Positions 21,016-33,022 of a stretch of DNA of 64,000 nucleotides are shown here, in pieces; within the stretch, counting starts at the first letter, position 1, and each line of letters opens with the position of its first letter. This DNA comes from Entoloma clypeatum (taxonomy: Eukaryota; Basidiomycota; Agaricomycetes; Agaricales; Entolomataceae), in assembly GCA_963565915.1 (NCBI GenBank), contig OY751493.1:682001-746000 (forward strand), given 5' to 3'. Position numbers and translations under genes: made by a program. Under the pieces are notes generated by a model. The model was given only the letters and a program-made list of their open reading frames with translations, was not told the DNA's origin and did no database searches.

Positions 21016-21108
21016 TGTCAAGGTTGTACAGACATACTGCAATGGTTCAAATCTTCAATGAAGCACAGTGTGACTGGCAGTGTCATTACTCAATCTGTTA
21101 TATAATAA

Positions 21109-21651
21109 TTTCTCTACAGTATACTTCACAATATTTCATAACCAGTTATTTACTTCATTGAAGTTTGCTACTACCATAGCAGGAACTAGAGGATAGCTGC
21201 CTATCCTTCAAACACAAAGTGTCATCACAAGAAAAGAAATGATGAGGATTCCAAAAATTACTGAAAGCCGAAGCTAACAGATGGGTTCGGATGTATAATT
21301 TGCAATCAGCAAAAAGACTGTGCCTCGGTAGAAACCTCACTGGCGACAGTACATGCCCGAGCACAAGAGATGGGAAAACAAAAACTGCGAGGTGTGGGGT
21401 TTATATAGGCGGACTGAGCGGCGCACGGACCATTTACAGTTGTTTGTCCAAGTATTTGGTATTATTGGGACAGTGCTCGATACACGATGCAAAGTGGCTG
21501 CCAGAGGGCATAAACATGAGTCAAATGAGTGTGATTGTGGGTATGATGGTCGTGAAATCAAGAAGAGAGGAGAAAGAAGGATACATAAGAAAGGAAGAGG
21601 GGTAGAAAATCAAAAGGGAAAGAAATAAGTAAGAAAAAAAAAGGGATGCCA
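21109..21651. other. Intergenic stretch between the transposon island and the dynein gene
   Basis: No coding signal was recognised on either strand. It contains A-rich and purine-rich runs just left of the dynein stop codon. The breakpoint that removed the rest of the dynein gene should lie at or near its right end. Confidence 0.4.
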
Positions 21652-24600
21652 TCAGAACCTCCGAACAGGCCCACCACCCACAAGCCCCTCTATCGAATGA
21701 TGCTCCAAATCATGCCTCGCCTTCAAGATCGAAGCATGCATCTCCTTCATCGCAACCCCCAGCTTCACCCCGAACCGGCTCAAGATATCCCGCTGCCATG
21801 CGTCATACTTGGCGTTCACCCTCGCCTGCACCTGCTCATAGTCAATCACACACGCCCCAAACGACTTTTGCGTGTCGGACGTGTCGAACGTCGACCGTGC
21901 CTTCTTTATCTCCGTCAGCAGCTGCTGCCAGTTTGCCAGTGAGTCTCCGAGGCGGTTGAACACGTATTCGGCCTCGAGATCCCAGAGTGATTGGAACTGG
22001 AGCCATTTGGCGACGTAGTCTTTCAGCTGTTGGACTTTGATCTCGACGAGGGCGAAGGGTTGGCGCAGGGTGTTGTCCGGAAGATGTGTCAACTAAGGGG
22101 GAAGAGACCATCATGAGCCGGCATGTGCACATATATGTATGCAGGAAACGTAGCACACAAGCGAAATATATGTCGTCTCTGCTGCCGAAGCCCCTTGCAT
22201 CTGCAGCCCGATCTCATAGCGGGAGCTTTGTATGCGACGTAGCCGACAAACCACACCTATGATGGGGATAAGCAACTTCAATTGCATATACTCCATGAAC
22301 GCATACCAAGCCAATCATGCAGCTGCTTGATCCATGTCGAACGAGCGTACTCTATCGGCGGATCCAAAAAAATGACCTGGTTCTGTATCCGAATTTCATG
22401 CACGATCGTCTTCAACGTCATGTTTCCCTCCAAGAACTGGAAGAGTACGGTTCGTCAGCACATACTATTGATGTCAACGAAGACGACAGAACCCACCTTT
22501 TCCTCCTTTACCCGCTTGTCTCCACGCCGCTTATTGGAAAGCGGCAGCGTATCGCGCCTATCTCCGTCATCCACACGACCAAACTCCGTGCACCACACTT
22601 GAATGATCTGCGTCAACCGCTGTAGCAAGATTCCCTCAATCCTCTTGTCCAGCTCCGCAACCCAGTGTTCAAGGTTTGCGTAGCCTTCCAGGTTCAATCG
22701 ATCGATCTTAGAAAGGAAAAGGGATTCAGCTTGCAATTCAAGCAGAAACCGAAGTGGACGTACAGCAGCTTGTATTTTCGAGAGCAGTTCAGAGAATGCT
22801 TCGGTGGTATAAGAGCATGTTGCGAGATCTTCAACTGCTCGCAGAATGTCCTTGTACAGATCGATGACACTATTCGTCTTGTCCTGAGATTGAAGAGGAA
22901 GTTGAGCATCAAATTCAAGGCTTAACCTCAACGACGCTGACCTGGAGGACAGACACGACGCTCGCAAACTCTCGGACAAACTGGATATGCCGATTATCCC
23001 TCCCATCGGCGCTGGCAACATATCGTGATGAATCATACTGGTTCACGAAATAGTCCCATCGGATATTCATGCCTACAAAGGATAGCATTCAGCCAAACCA
23101 CAAAGATCAAAGAACAAACTCGGCACAAACCCTTGCCAATCATCCTCTGCGACTCGTTCCTATATTCCGCGACAAGCCACTCAATCCCCTTGTTATTCTC
23201 CACCAAATCCAACGTCTGCCCATACGTCCTCACCGTCTCCATCAAGCTCACCGCATGCGGATACACCCTCTTCGCGTCCTTCGCCATGTTCGTAATCATA
23301 TGCGGCACCTGGAAGTTCAGCCACAGCAGGTTCCGCACCTCCTTGAACAGCGTGATGATCTGCGGGTCAAAGTTCACCGCGAGCTGAAACCCGCCCCCGC
23401 GCAGCCGCACTATCTCAAACAGCCGCCCGTCGACGCCCATGTTCCGCCGGTTGATATCCTGCATCCATGCTTCGTAGACCGGGCGCGTGTCGAGCTTCTT
23501 GCGGAAGGCAGCGGACTCGGATTGCAGCTTCTGACCTTCAGCGTAGAGTTCCCAGCCTTTGCCAAGGACATCTTCGACGCGCTTCATGTAGGTGACGAGC
23601 TGCCGCTCGATCTGGCGTGCCCAGATGATGGCGCCTGCGATGGGAGGGAGGTCGCGCATCTGGGCCATGTGATACGCTTCTGAGAATCGGTATTGGGTTT
23701 TGAACTAGACTTGGGGGTTCAATATGGAGTCTTCACGGAAAAAGGTTTCATTGGACACACTTTGTCATGTAGACGTTTGATGTCCTCCTTGACGGAATCA
23801 ATGAGTTGTGTTTGGTACTCTTGAATGGCACCACGGATCTGAGAGCAAGCATGAGCTGAGAAATGAAATGACAAGAACACACCACCATACCTTGGGCCGG
23901 ACGAACAAAGCATTGAACTTCGAAAACACCCTAAACATCTCATTGGCATTCCTGGCCATCCCAAGCCTATCCCTAAGCCTCGCAATGATCTGATTCTCCA
24001 CCCTAGACACCCGCTCATTATACGCATTCTCCGCCGCCACCCATATCTCAGTCCCGTCTGCAAACAACACCCATCAGCCACATCCTCTCCGCAACAAGGA
24101 GCACTAACTCACCAACAGAGACATCCAACACATCAATCCTCTTAACAACCTCATACGCCTCCTTCACCTCCTCCTCCATATCCATCCCGCCCACCTCCAT
24201 CCCGACCCCGCCAAGCCCCTTCGTCGGCCCCGTCATCACCGCCAGTTGCTCGTGCTGTTTCCTCCAATCCCGCAAATACCTCGTCCTTTCCTGCAGCTTT
24301 GCATGCGCCGGCGCGACCTTGATCGGGATAAACTTCTCATGCCGCTTCCGCATCACCTCCCGCGCAACGTTGGTAAATTCTTTGATCATGTCGTCCCACG
24401 TCCGGAAGATGTTCGTCGTCTGGGACAGCAGCCGGTCGAACGTCTCGTACGGGGTGTAGGGCAGCCGGTGCGACGTGAGGACGCGCAAGAGCTGGTCGTT
24501 GAAGTCTCGGGAGATGGCCTCAACGAGAGGGAGCGCGCGCCGGATGGGGTAGGGCGAGAGCTTCATCTTGCGATTAATATGGCCGAAGATGAGGGTGAGG

Positions 24601-26026
24601 GATTCTTGGATTTTGTCAAGGTCGGTGGCAGATAGCAGTTCATTGAGAGGGAAATCTTTCATGAGTTGGTTGTATTGGTGTACTGTGTACATCAAAAAAA
24701 GTCAGTAAAGAGGAGGATCCATCCCGCAGGATACGCACCTTGGTCAGTAGCATCCTTGAGACCAGTGTCTGCGATGAAACTGACCGTGGCGCGGAATCTT
24801 CTTGCGTTCCGTAGACAGCTGACGACCATGTTGACTTCGTCGCTCCGTAGTTGTGCTTCTATATTGTCCAGTGCCCGTTCCAAACTCAACCAGAAGTTTA
24901 TTTCCTGAGACGCTGTTCCTGATGCGACGTCGCGGTTGAGCTTTGTCACGGCCTGAATGGCTTTTATCCAAGAATTGACGTGGCCATGAAGTGAATTGAG
25001 GAATGAGCTGTCGTTGAGCAGGTTAGGCGGGATATGTGAGATGTTTGGAGGAGTATTCGCCCCGACTGCCTAGAAGCAAAAATGTCACTAGGGTACACAA
25101 TACTTGTGCGGAAGGCCATACCTGTTCGACAGCCTTCTGAATGACGGGGTGAATGATAAGATGTGTTTCCGGAATCTCGACATTCTGTTGAAGATGAAGT
25201 AGAGAGAGTTCCAGCTCTGCGAATTTCTTCTTTGTCATGGGAATGCCTGAGTTGTATAAGAAGGGAGGACCATCTAGCTAGAACGGGAAGACGCACCCAT
25301 TCTGATGTCACCGGTATCTTTTCCTCCAGAGCGTGCGCCTACGAATGCATCGAACCAAGGTTTCACTCCGAAGCTAACGACAGCATGCAGGCCTTCATAG
25401 GGGGTTTCTTCGCCTCCGAAAAGATTCATGATATGTAGTTGGGACGCGAGAGGGGTTAGAGGGTCGAGTATTGGACTGCGCTTGATCAATGCTAGTGTTG
25501 TTACATGTGAAGGGTGGTATGTGAGATGTGGTGTTAATTGATAAGAATGTGTTGGTGGCAGGTCGTCTTTATCGTTCGGTCGATCATACGGACCAAAAGG
25601 AAGAAAACCAGCAAACGCACCTTCTGATTCGTGTTTCACTTTTACAACATAGAGTGAACTCCCACTGTCTGAGGCAAACCGAGCCACATGCTCGTCGAAT
25701 TCCTCATCGAACAACGAGTCGAGTTCCGAAGGTAAAGCGCCTATCACAGGTGGCAGCAACGTGACGAGGTATGAGCGGAATATGTCCGCGTCGAAGGAGG
25801 GAGCTGCTTCCGCAGGTGTTTCATGGTGTATTGAGCCATTCGTTGGGCCGTTGGGCGAGCCGTCCATCTCTGGTTCAACACGCGAGGAAATCGAGCTTGT
25901 CCTGGAATTTATGGATGGTGGGATTGATCTTGCCCGTTTCCAGAGACCAAAGGTGGGGAGAAGTCGTCGCGACGGCGTTCTTCGATGATTCGTAAAATAA
26001 TACTGCAAGAGACCTTCAGAGGCCAT
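21652..26026 (-). CDS. Cytoplasmic dynein heavy chain, tail only (truncated gene)
   Basis: Thirteen exons with 50-66 bp GT-AG introns give an unbroken frame of 1234 residues: 26026-25297, 25246-25122, 25069-24739, 24682-24113, 24057-23891, 23838-23761, 23704-23131, 23072-22942, 22883-22764, 22706-22497, 22436-22307, 22256-22159 and 22092-21652. The sequence is the N-terminal tail (DHC_N1) of fungal cytoplasmic dynein 1: [20 protein letters not shown] near the start, [18 protein letters not shown], and [20 protein letters not shown]. The tail dimerises and binds intermediate chains. A whole heavy chain is over 4000 residues; here the protein ends [16 protein letters not shown], with no linker, AAA motor or stalk. 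The start may be the internal ATG at 25867 (MDGSPNG). It is either a pseudogene cut by rearrangement or one half of a split gene. Confidence 0.85.
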
Positions 26027-26849
26027 TTTGGCGGAAAGAGGACATGGAATAAGGCAATTATCTCACATTATTATCGTAGCTGCGCGACAGAAACGAGGCT
26101 TCCACGAGTCGATGGAGATTCCGTTGAGGGCGTCGTGGAGGTTAACGTTAACGTTGTGCACACCGACGCGCTAATGTTTATCATTGTTTTGACCGTCTCG
26201 CCGTCATCTTCAAGAAGTTTGTCGTCTCCGACTCACAAAGAGAAACGAAAAAACAACTGTGGCGAGGACATCTCTGCATTGAGCCTGTTGCAATTCACCC
26301 ATGAGGCCGCAACGTTCCAGGAACATCTGTCGGCACCAGTTGACGTTCAAAAATTGGACTTCATTCATCGTTTACAGGCGGCGCTGCACCTCATCCGCCT
26401 CCCCCAAACTCAAGTCAGACAGTTACGTTCTTGTACTCGCAGCATCAGTGTCAACATCCCCCTCTCAGCCGCTCCCAGTATAATGACAAGAAACATAAAA
26501 TATTGGACTGCAGCGAGAAGTATGGGACGAATGTGGTTCCAACTTCGACGCGGACGAAACAAACCTTCGTAAGGCGGCGAACCCCAAGTATTCTCGCTCA
26601 CCCTCAGGCTGTTTGGTAAACTGGCCACCGCGTGCGCTCTGGGCTCAGGGTATGTAAGTCATGAAGAACGCCCTTTGGTCTGGAAGGACTCCTGTGATGG
26701 ATCGATATCATTGCAGCCAAACTATTTGTTAACAGTCGACTCGGGCTCCACGAACTATTCCACTCGCTCATTCAGAAAGTTGAACGCTCCGAGGCAAACC
26801 GGGTGAAGTGTTGCAGAGGGTGCTCAGTCTGGACAGGCAAATTTTTACC
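26027..26849. other. Upstream region of the dynein gene, no gene seen
   Basis: Short ORFs here show no recognisable domain. It includes the promoter side of the dynein tail gene and the left flank of the hAT-like MITE. Confidence 0.4.
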
Positions 26850-26857
26850 AGAAACTC

Positions 26858-27359
26858 CAAGGGGTGGCGGGACCGGAATTTTTTACCCGAGGTCGGAATT
26901 TGATGTGTAATGGGCTGGGAAATCCAAATCTGGAGTCAGTTTCTCGGCGGTTCCCAAGCAAGTTATAGCCATTTTGATGAAAATATGTGAATAAAGTTTC
27001 ACAGTCAAACGGAATAGGGGCGTTTTGAGCGAAGCGATGCCGAATGGATGAAACAGAAAAGACGCCGAAGAGGGGGAGAGGGATGAACGATGAGGGGAAG
27101 ATCCTTGGGAGATGGTACTCACCTGGAGAGGGATGGACGACGGGAGATCTTAGTGCCTCTCCAGGTCGCGATCCAGGGCATAAATATAATCTAAACACAC
27201 TTTTTTTGAATTCTTTTAAAAATTCGAGACCCCCTCTTTTCTGTTTAGGAAGGAGGTCAAGAAGTGTCGGGGGGAAATCTGAAAAAATCATTTTTCGGTC
27301 TCCCATTTTTAAAGCAAATTCCGACCTCGGGTTCAAAATTCCGGTCCCGCCACCCCTTG
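26858..27359. mobile_element. hAT-like MITE, 502 bp, 8-bp target duplication
   Basis: Perfect terminal inverted repeats begin CAAGGGGTGGCGGGACCGG and extend with few mismatches to about 45 bp. AGAAACTC is duplicated at 26850-26857 and 27360-27367. No transposase is present. The CA(A)GGGGTG-type ends and 8-bp duplications are those of hAT elements. Confidence 0.88.
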
Positions 27360-27723
27360 AGAAACTCTCAAACATGTACCCCGGTTAATGGAAGGAATTC
27401 AGTTCCCTCTCGCCGCTCGGACGTGGCTTCCTCACTCTTGCATATCACAAAAAAAGACTGAGTCAAGAATGCTGGCCATAACTAAAGCTCACCAGCGGCT
27501 CCGCATCAAAGTTCAGGCATGGCATGCTCGTTCTCACCTGCTCGCCTACTGATTTCCCATGTGCAGGCTTCTTTGTTGATGCTGATCGGAGAAAGACAAC
27601 GACGATTGAGGCTCTTGGTAATCTCGGAGAATCGGACTCAGGTGAGACTTAGCACTGGGTCTATTTTTCAGTTCAGTTCAGTCTGGTTCACCACACGATG
27701 CAGGATCCTGGTCGGTAATGGTG

Positions 27724-27730
27724 TATAAAA
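27724..27730 (+). promoter_or_regulatory. TATA box of the small secreted protein gene
   Basis: TATAAAA lies 85 bp before the ATG at 27815, in the sequence GTGTATAAAAGGC. The spacing suits a core promoter. Confidence 0.6.
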
Positions 27731-27814
27731 GGCCGCGGGTGCGTCTCCCCACCCTCAGCAAGTCCACAAGTCTCACGCACTCACCAAAAGAGCCCAAAGA
27801 ACTTCCCGCCGCCG

Positions 27815-28108
27815 ATGCATTCTACGTGCGCACTCATCCTTTCCGTCGCTCTTTGCGTCGTCGGCGCATCCGCTTTCTTGATCCCATCGACAGCAAGCAT
27901 TTGTCCGGGAAAAGCGTGCGATCTCAAGCGAAACAAGGGTAACCCGGATGCAGACTGTTGCCCATCCTTTCATTGCAAGCCAGACCCGATAAAGCGGTGG
28001 ACTACTGTAAGTCACCTCATGCCCAGAGGCCTGCCCATGCAAATTGAATCATCTTCTAAAAATCAGACATGCCAGTTTCAGACAAAATTCATGGGTGATG
28101 AGGTGTAA
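27815..28108 (+). CDS. Small secreted cysteine-rich protein (77 residues), knottin-like cysteine pattern
   Basis: Exon 1 (27815-28006) and exon 2 (28067-28108) are joined over a 60-bp GTAAGT...CAG intron, giving 77 residues. The first ~20 residues are a clear signal peptide (LILSVALCVVGASAF). The mature part has six Cys in the order C-x4-C-x12-CC-x4-C-x11-C, the C-C-CC-C-C arrangement of inhibitor-cystine-knot folds. I know of no specific homolog. Small secreted Cys-rich proteins of basidiomycetes often act outside the cell, on hosts, competitors or the cell wall; that is inference here. The intron length is a multiple of three, so read-through would give a 97-residue form without a stop. Confidence 0.6.
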   Translation: MHSTCALILSVALCVVGASAFLIPSTASICPGKACDLKRNKGNPDADCCPSFHCKPDPIKRWTTVSHLMPRGLPMQIESSSKNQTCQFQTKFMGDEV

Positions 28109-28409
28109 TGCCATGTTCAACAACACAGTGAGGATACGGTTAGGCTAGTTTAGACGGCGTTAGCAGGTGCTGGGACCGGGTAGGGGTATATAGCAAAAAT
28201 CAATGAACTGTCTTTTTCGGACGATTCTCAGTGTCACGTGTTCCTCTCGGATCAAATGCTGGTTCGATGACTACACGTTCGTTATTCTCCTTTCCACACA
28301 AACCAAGTATTCTTCTCACCAAGAGGCCTTGGTTTTCGTTGAAAGTGTACTCTTAACTACAATATATCACAATCAACATCTTGTCTTTTCGACTTTTCTT
28401 GACTGCTAG

Positions 28410-31400
28410 ATGGCTTACAGAAGCCGTGGAGGCAGGGGTCGCGGCGTTCCCCAACAAGAGCATGGGGGTTCGGGTCAGATTGGGAGAGGATCAGGCTTCC
28501 CTTTAGAGTCTGGTCGAGGTCAGTTCAATGGAGGAAGAGGACGTGGACGTGGGAATACCGAGAGTGGTGAAGGCTTCAGAGGTCGTGGTGAAAGATTCAG
28601 AGGTCGTGGCGAAGGATTCAGAGGTCGTCCTGACAGAGGGATGGGTGGAAGAGGCTTTCCAGAGCGAGGCCACCAGGAAGGCAGGGGGTTCCGAGGGTCC
28701 GGGGGTCGGGGTAGCTTCCGAGGAAGAGGCAGCGGATACGAAGGTCCAAGTGAACAGGCTGGGTATGCTTTCTCTTCCTTTGGGTGCACCCATCACGCTG
28801 AGAGAATTGGGCAGGATCTTTGGTGTCGATGCACCAATTGACGCTCGTTTATCTGATGGGTCTCAGCAGAGGCTCATAAATGCCCTCCAAGACGAGGAAC
28901 CAGTCGAGACTGATCATCCCTTCCGCCCTGATCTTGGTGTCTTGGGTGAACCGATCAAGCTGCGCGCCAATTTTTTACCCATATCCATTCAAGAAAGGCC
29001 GCTTTATGAGTACGACGTAAAAATCACACCTGACCCAAAGCGACGTGGTGCTCGGGTTCGCAGGCGTATTTTCGAACTCGCAGAAGAAACGCCGGATTGG
29101 CTTCAGCACGGCCTCTTGTCAACCGTTGCGCACGATTACGCGCAAAAGTTGATCTCGGTGAAAGAACTTTCTCAACCACTGGATATCAAGGTCCCATATC
29201 TAGACGATCATAATTCAGGCGGCCAGGTTACAGAATACCTGCTGACAATCACCTTCTCAAGAGTCATCGATATTCAAGCTTTGTCGAAGTACGTCTCTCT
29301 TGCAACTGAAGCCGACTATAGGTCTGACGTAGACGTTACGTGCATCCAGTCATTTATCCGGCAACCCAGAATTCCGATCCTATGATGAGATTCTCCCCAT
29401 TATCACAGCGTTAAACATCGTTCTATCTGCACATCCATCCCGTCCGAACAGCAATGGCGTGATGGTGGGGCGCAATAAGTTCTATTCAACGGTCTTTGCT
29501 CCAGTCAATCTCGGAGGGGGACTCGAGGCATGGAAGGGATTTTATTCTTCGGTCCGCACCACGCATCGGCAGTTGATGGTCAATGTTAACGGCGAGTTCC
29601 CACTACATTTTATTATCGATGGGACATGTTCACACCCGGTCAATAGTCTGCAATCATGCGTTCTATAAGCCTATGAACCTCGCGGATGCGATACACGAAG
29701 TCTCGCAAACAAACAGCGTGCCCCTCGATTTGTTCGTCCGCGGATTGAGAGTCAAGGTCGTCAGAGGCTCCTCGATCACGCAGCGTACTGTGAAGGGACT
29801 AACAAGGCAAAATGCGCAACACCATAAGCTGAATTATAACGGGAGGGAGGAGACAGTGGACAGATACTACCTCCTGGGTAGGTTATCGGCCGCCACAATG
29901 ATCTTCATCTCAAGTTCTGACCGCTTCGTTCTCCAGAGTACAATACACAACTCGCCCATGCAACGCTTCCCCTTCTCCTGCTACATGATTCCGAGGACGT
30001 TCTTCCGCCTGAAATTTGTGAAATCCTTCCAAACCAGCCCTACCGCCTGTTTCTTTCCGATACACAGGCTGCAACCATGATAAAAGTTGCAGCAAAACCT
30101 CCCAATGCAAACGCGAGCGCTATCACCAATCAGGGCTTGACGGAACTCGGGTTCAGGTCAGAGAATGGTACTAGGGTACCGGTGCTCGACGCGTTCGACA
30201 TCAGCGTTGGGACCGAGATGGCTGTCGTTCCCGGGCGAATCCTCCCTGCCCCTGGCGTTCAGTATCTTCGGGGTGCCAAGGCCAAGGTCGATAGTAACAA
30301 GGGGAGCTGGAATTTGCGGGACGTCAAGTTTGCCAAGGGTGCAAGTCTGGAAGACTGGGCGGTGCTTATCATCCGAGACGGAAAGGATTGGGAGTTTGGT
30401 GGAACTGATGATCCAGCGTTAAGAGTTGTCATCAAAGGGTTCGCTGGCATGTGTCGGAAGAGTGGTATGAAGGTGGCACAGAAAGACCCCACCTTCCTTG
30501 AGGTCAAACTGCCTGCGAAGTCACCTCGTGATCCAATCCGCACCGAAGCTGCTTTTGCCATCAAACACGCTCTGAGCGGCCTCCAGCCTAAACCGAACAT
30601 GGTGTTGGTTGTACTATCTGATGGCGATCGACATGTCTATTCTGGACTGAAACATGTTTGCGATTCGTATGTTGACGTTGGTGAGTGTTGTCTATCCCCG
30701 ATCCAAGAATGAATTTTTCGATTGATTCCATCCCCTAAGCTACGATTTGTGTCCACGCAAGTAAAATACGCCAAGAGAGAGGTTAATTTTTATTCCATGG
30801 TTATCGTGCAATCATCCACTTACGACTTCTTTTTGGTCTCGAGGCCAACCGCAGTATTTTGCAAACGTTGCTTTGAAAATGAACATGAAGCTTGGCGGTG
30901 TAAAGTCAGTCTTTCTTCGACGTCTACTCACTGTTATTAAAATTTCCATATAGCCATTTACTCGATGAGGACAATATGGAGTCGCTGTTGCGAGAACAAA
31001 CAATGCTTGTGGGGATCGACGTCACGCATTCCACCAGTGGTACTGAAAGCGTGAAATGGACGCCGTCTATCGCTGCTGTCGTTGCTAATATCGACAACGA
31101 TTTTGGACAGTTCCCTGCGAGTATGCGTATCCAGAAGTCGCGGAAGGAGGTAACTTCTTTCTTAATTTCAATACAAAGCTTCATGTTGAACTTCAACTGA
31201 GATGGTCACTGATCTCGCGATCATGATGAAAGAGCGTCTGGTTGTATACAAGGAACATAACAATAAACTTCCAGAAAGAATCATCGTGTATCGCGATGGT
31301 GTCTCGGAGGTAAGTTAGGTGTTCCATTTTCTTTAATAAAACAGCGCTTGGGCTAAACCGATTTCTCGGGGGATGTAGAGTCAATTCTCTATCGTTCGTC

Positions 31401-32077
31401 GGGAGGAGCTTCCAGAAATCAAGAAATCCTTCGGAGAGTTCGATTTACCAGGCAAGCCGTATACACCCCGGCTGACGATCGTCATCTGCGTAAGTTATTA
31501 GTAGGTTCCCGCAGCAGTCCCGTAAACTCATCATACTCAGGGAAAACGCCACCATACTCGGTTCTACCCTATGGATGAGAAAAACGCCGACACCAAATTC
31601 AATCCCAAGCCCGGAACCGTCGTTGACCAAGGCATCACTTCCGTCTACAATTTTGATTTCTTCCTTCAATGTATGAGATTCCACTGTTTGTCATGATAAA
31701 CGAAACATGTCCTGACGGCCAAGGGCTTCTTTCTTGACTGACAAGCCCATGGTGGTCTTCAAGGTAGCACTCGTCCAACTCACTACTATGTCGTCCACGA
31801 CGAAAATCATTTTTTGGCCGACGGGATTCAAGGCCTCACCAATGCTGTGAGCCATATGTTTGCTCGTGCGACCAAAGCTGTGAGCTTGGTTTCCCCGGCA
31901 TACTACGCCGATCTCGCTTGTGAACGAGGGAGGTGCTATTTGCATTCTTTGTTGACGGGGAAGCATTCGCTAAAGGGATGTGAGAAATCTGAAGAAAATG
32001 TCATGCAGAATGCAAAGGAGATGTGGCATGATGGTGTAGCTGGACCGAGGCTGAAGGAGACGATGTTTTATTTGTAG
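28410..32077 (+). CDS. Argonaute protein (RNA silencing effector), 1007 residues
   Basis: Twelve exons (28410-28762, 28815-29288, 29350-29591, 29647-29877, 29937-30680, 30740-30781, 30844-30904, 30954-31149, 31202-31309, 31379-31489, 31541-31670, 31746-32077) sum to an intact frame of 1007 residues. The first ~118 residues are an RG/GRG-rich disordered leader. The N domain (IKLRANFLP), the linker (VGRNKFYS...GGLEAWKGFYSSV) and a PAZ-MID stretch follow. The PIWI domain keeps its slicer residues: Asp in GIDVTHSTSG, Asp in IVYRDGVSE and His in THYYVVHDENH. It would load small RNAs and cut or silence matching transcripts, including those of transposons like the adjacent ones. The intron after 29591 has a GC donor (GCGAGT...TAG); all others are GT-AG. 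Confidence 0.93.
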
Positions 32078-33022
32078 TTTTTCTTACGAACTTTGCTTGT
32101 TATAGTACGTGTATGTATATCCGTTCATGTTTGTAAAATGTTTTTTGCTCGCTGCCATCTGCTCCTCCTCCCACCGCTAGCGTTTTCGGGTTGTCGCCAC
32201 CTGAATACTATCTTCCATGGGCCGTAGAGGGTAGACAGGATGGGCCGTCATCCAAGCAATTATGAAGGGCAGGAACCGGATGCGAACGCAGGGAAGTTCA
32301 ACATCCGCGAACTTTGCGGTGCATGCAGATCTGCGTTCACGTGCCCTGTGGGCCTCCCTTCTTCACCAGTTCAAACTCAACGCTTCCCGAACATCTCTAC
32401 CCTCCTTCTGTCCATGATTCAGACGGTCCCAGATCTTTCTTCCCACTCAGCGCCCCACATCTCTACGGTACTTCCAGTTACTGCGAACCCATCCACACCA
32501 ATCCGGCACCCCAAGACGGGCCCACTCCTTTCCCCACGTGCGGCTCGCGTATCTCGAGATGCGTAGACACCATCAAAAGCGGAACCAGTTGTTAACCCTG
32601 GGAGGACGTGATGAGCTGGAGGAGGATGTACACACGCCCAAGTTTTGGTACTACATACATTCGGTGATGGCTGTGAGCTACGCGACATGTACAATGAACC
32701 CAGTGTTTACATAGATAAAAAACTTCTTCTTCAACGTGTTGCGCCTGAGACGGGCTTCGATAACGGTCTTGGTTTCCACCAAGTACCCGTTTCCTGGAAA
32801 GTTCCAGGTACGTGGTCCAGGTCAGATCCTCCACGTTTTGTTCGAAAGTCCGTAGATCGGTCTGATGAAACCTCCTCCTGACTGATCCAGCTCTACCTGC
32901 ACCTGGACCAAAAGCATCCGACGATCACTTGGAACATTCATTTGGACCAGCATGGGAAGGGGGGGGTCAAACAAAAGTCAAAAGGCCACAAAAAAAATGT
33001 CATGCACAGGACGCGGCGACTA
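32078..33022. other. Intergenic between Argonaute and SDR genes
   Basis: Several short ORFs occur on both strands, but none shows a domain, a signal peptide or consistent splice sites. It should contain both genes' 3' untranslated regions, since the two genes converge. Confidence 0.4.

Larger units (their letters stand above)
18806..21108 (+). pseudogene. Fragmented unknown ORF broken by two DNA elements
   Basis: Three pieces read in phase once the two inserts are removed with one copy of each duplication: 18806-18997 (...KKMTLKVLLDVACRHGLLIEG...EVLRHLM), 20704-20737 (GSDCKHGGICQ) and 21023-21108 (GCTDILQWFKSSM... to a TAA). The pieces give a small protein with a helical region and a C-x6-C-x2-C cluster. 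I do not recognise the family. A start and the left limit are uncertain; it may itself come from a transposon. Confidence 0.5.
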
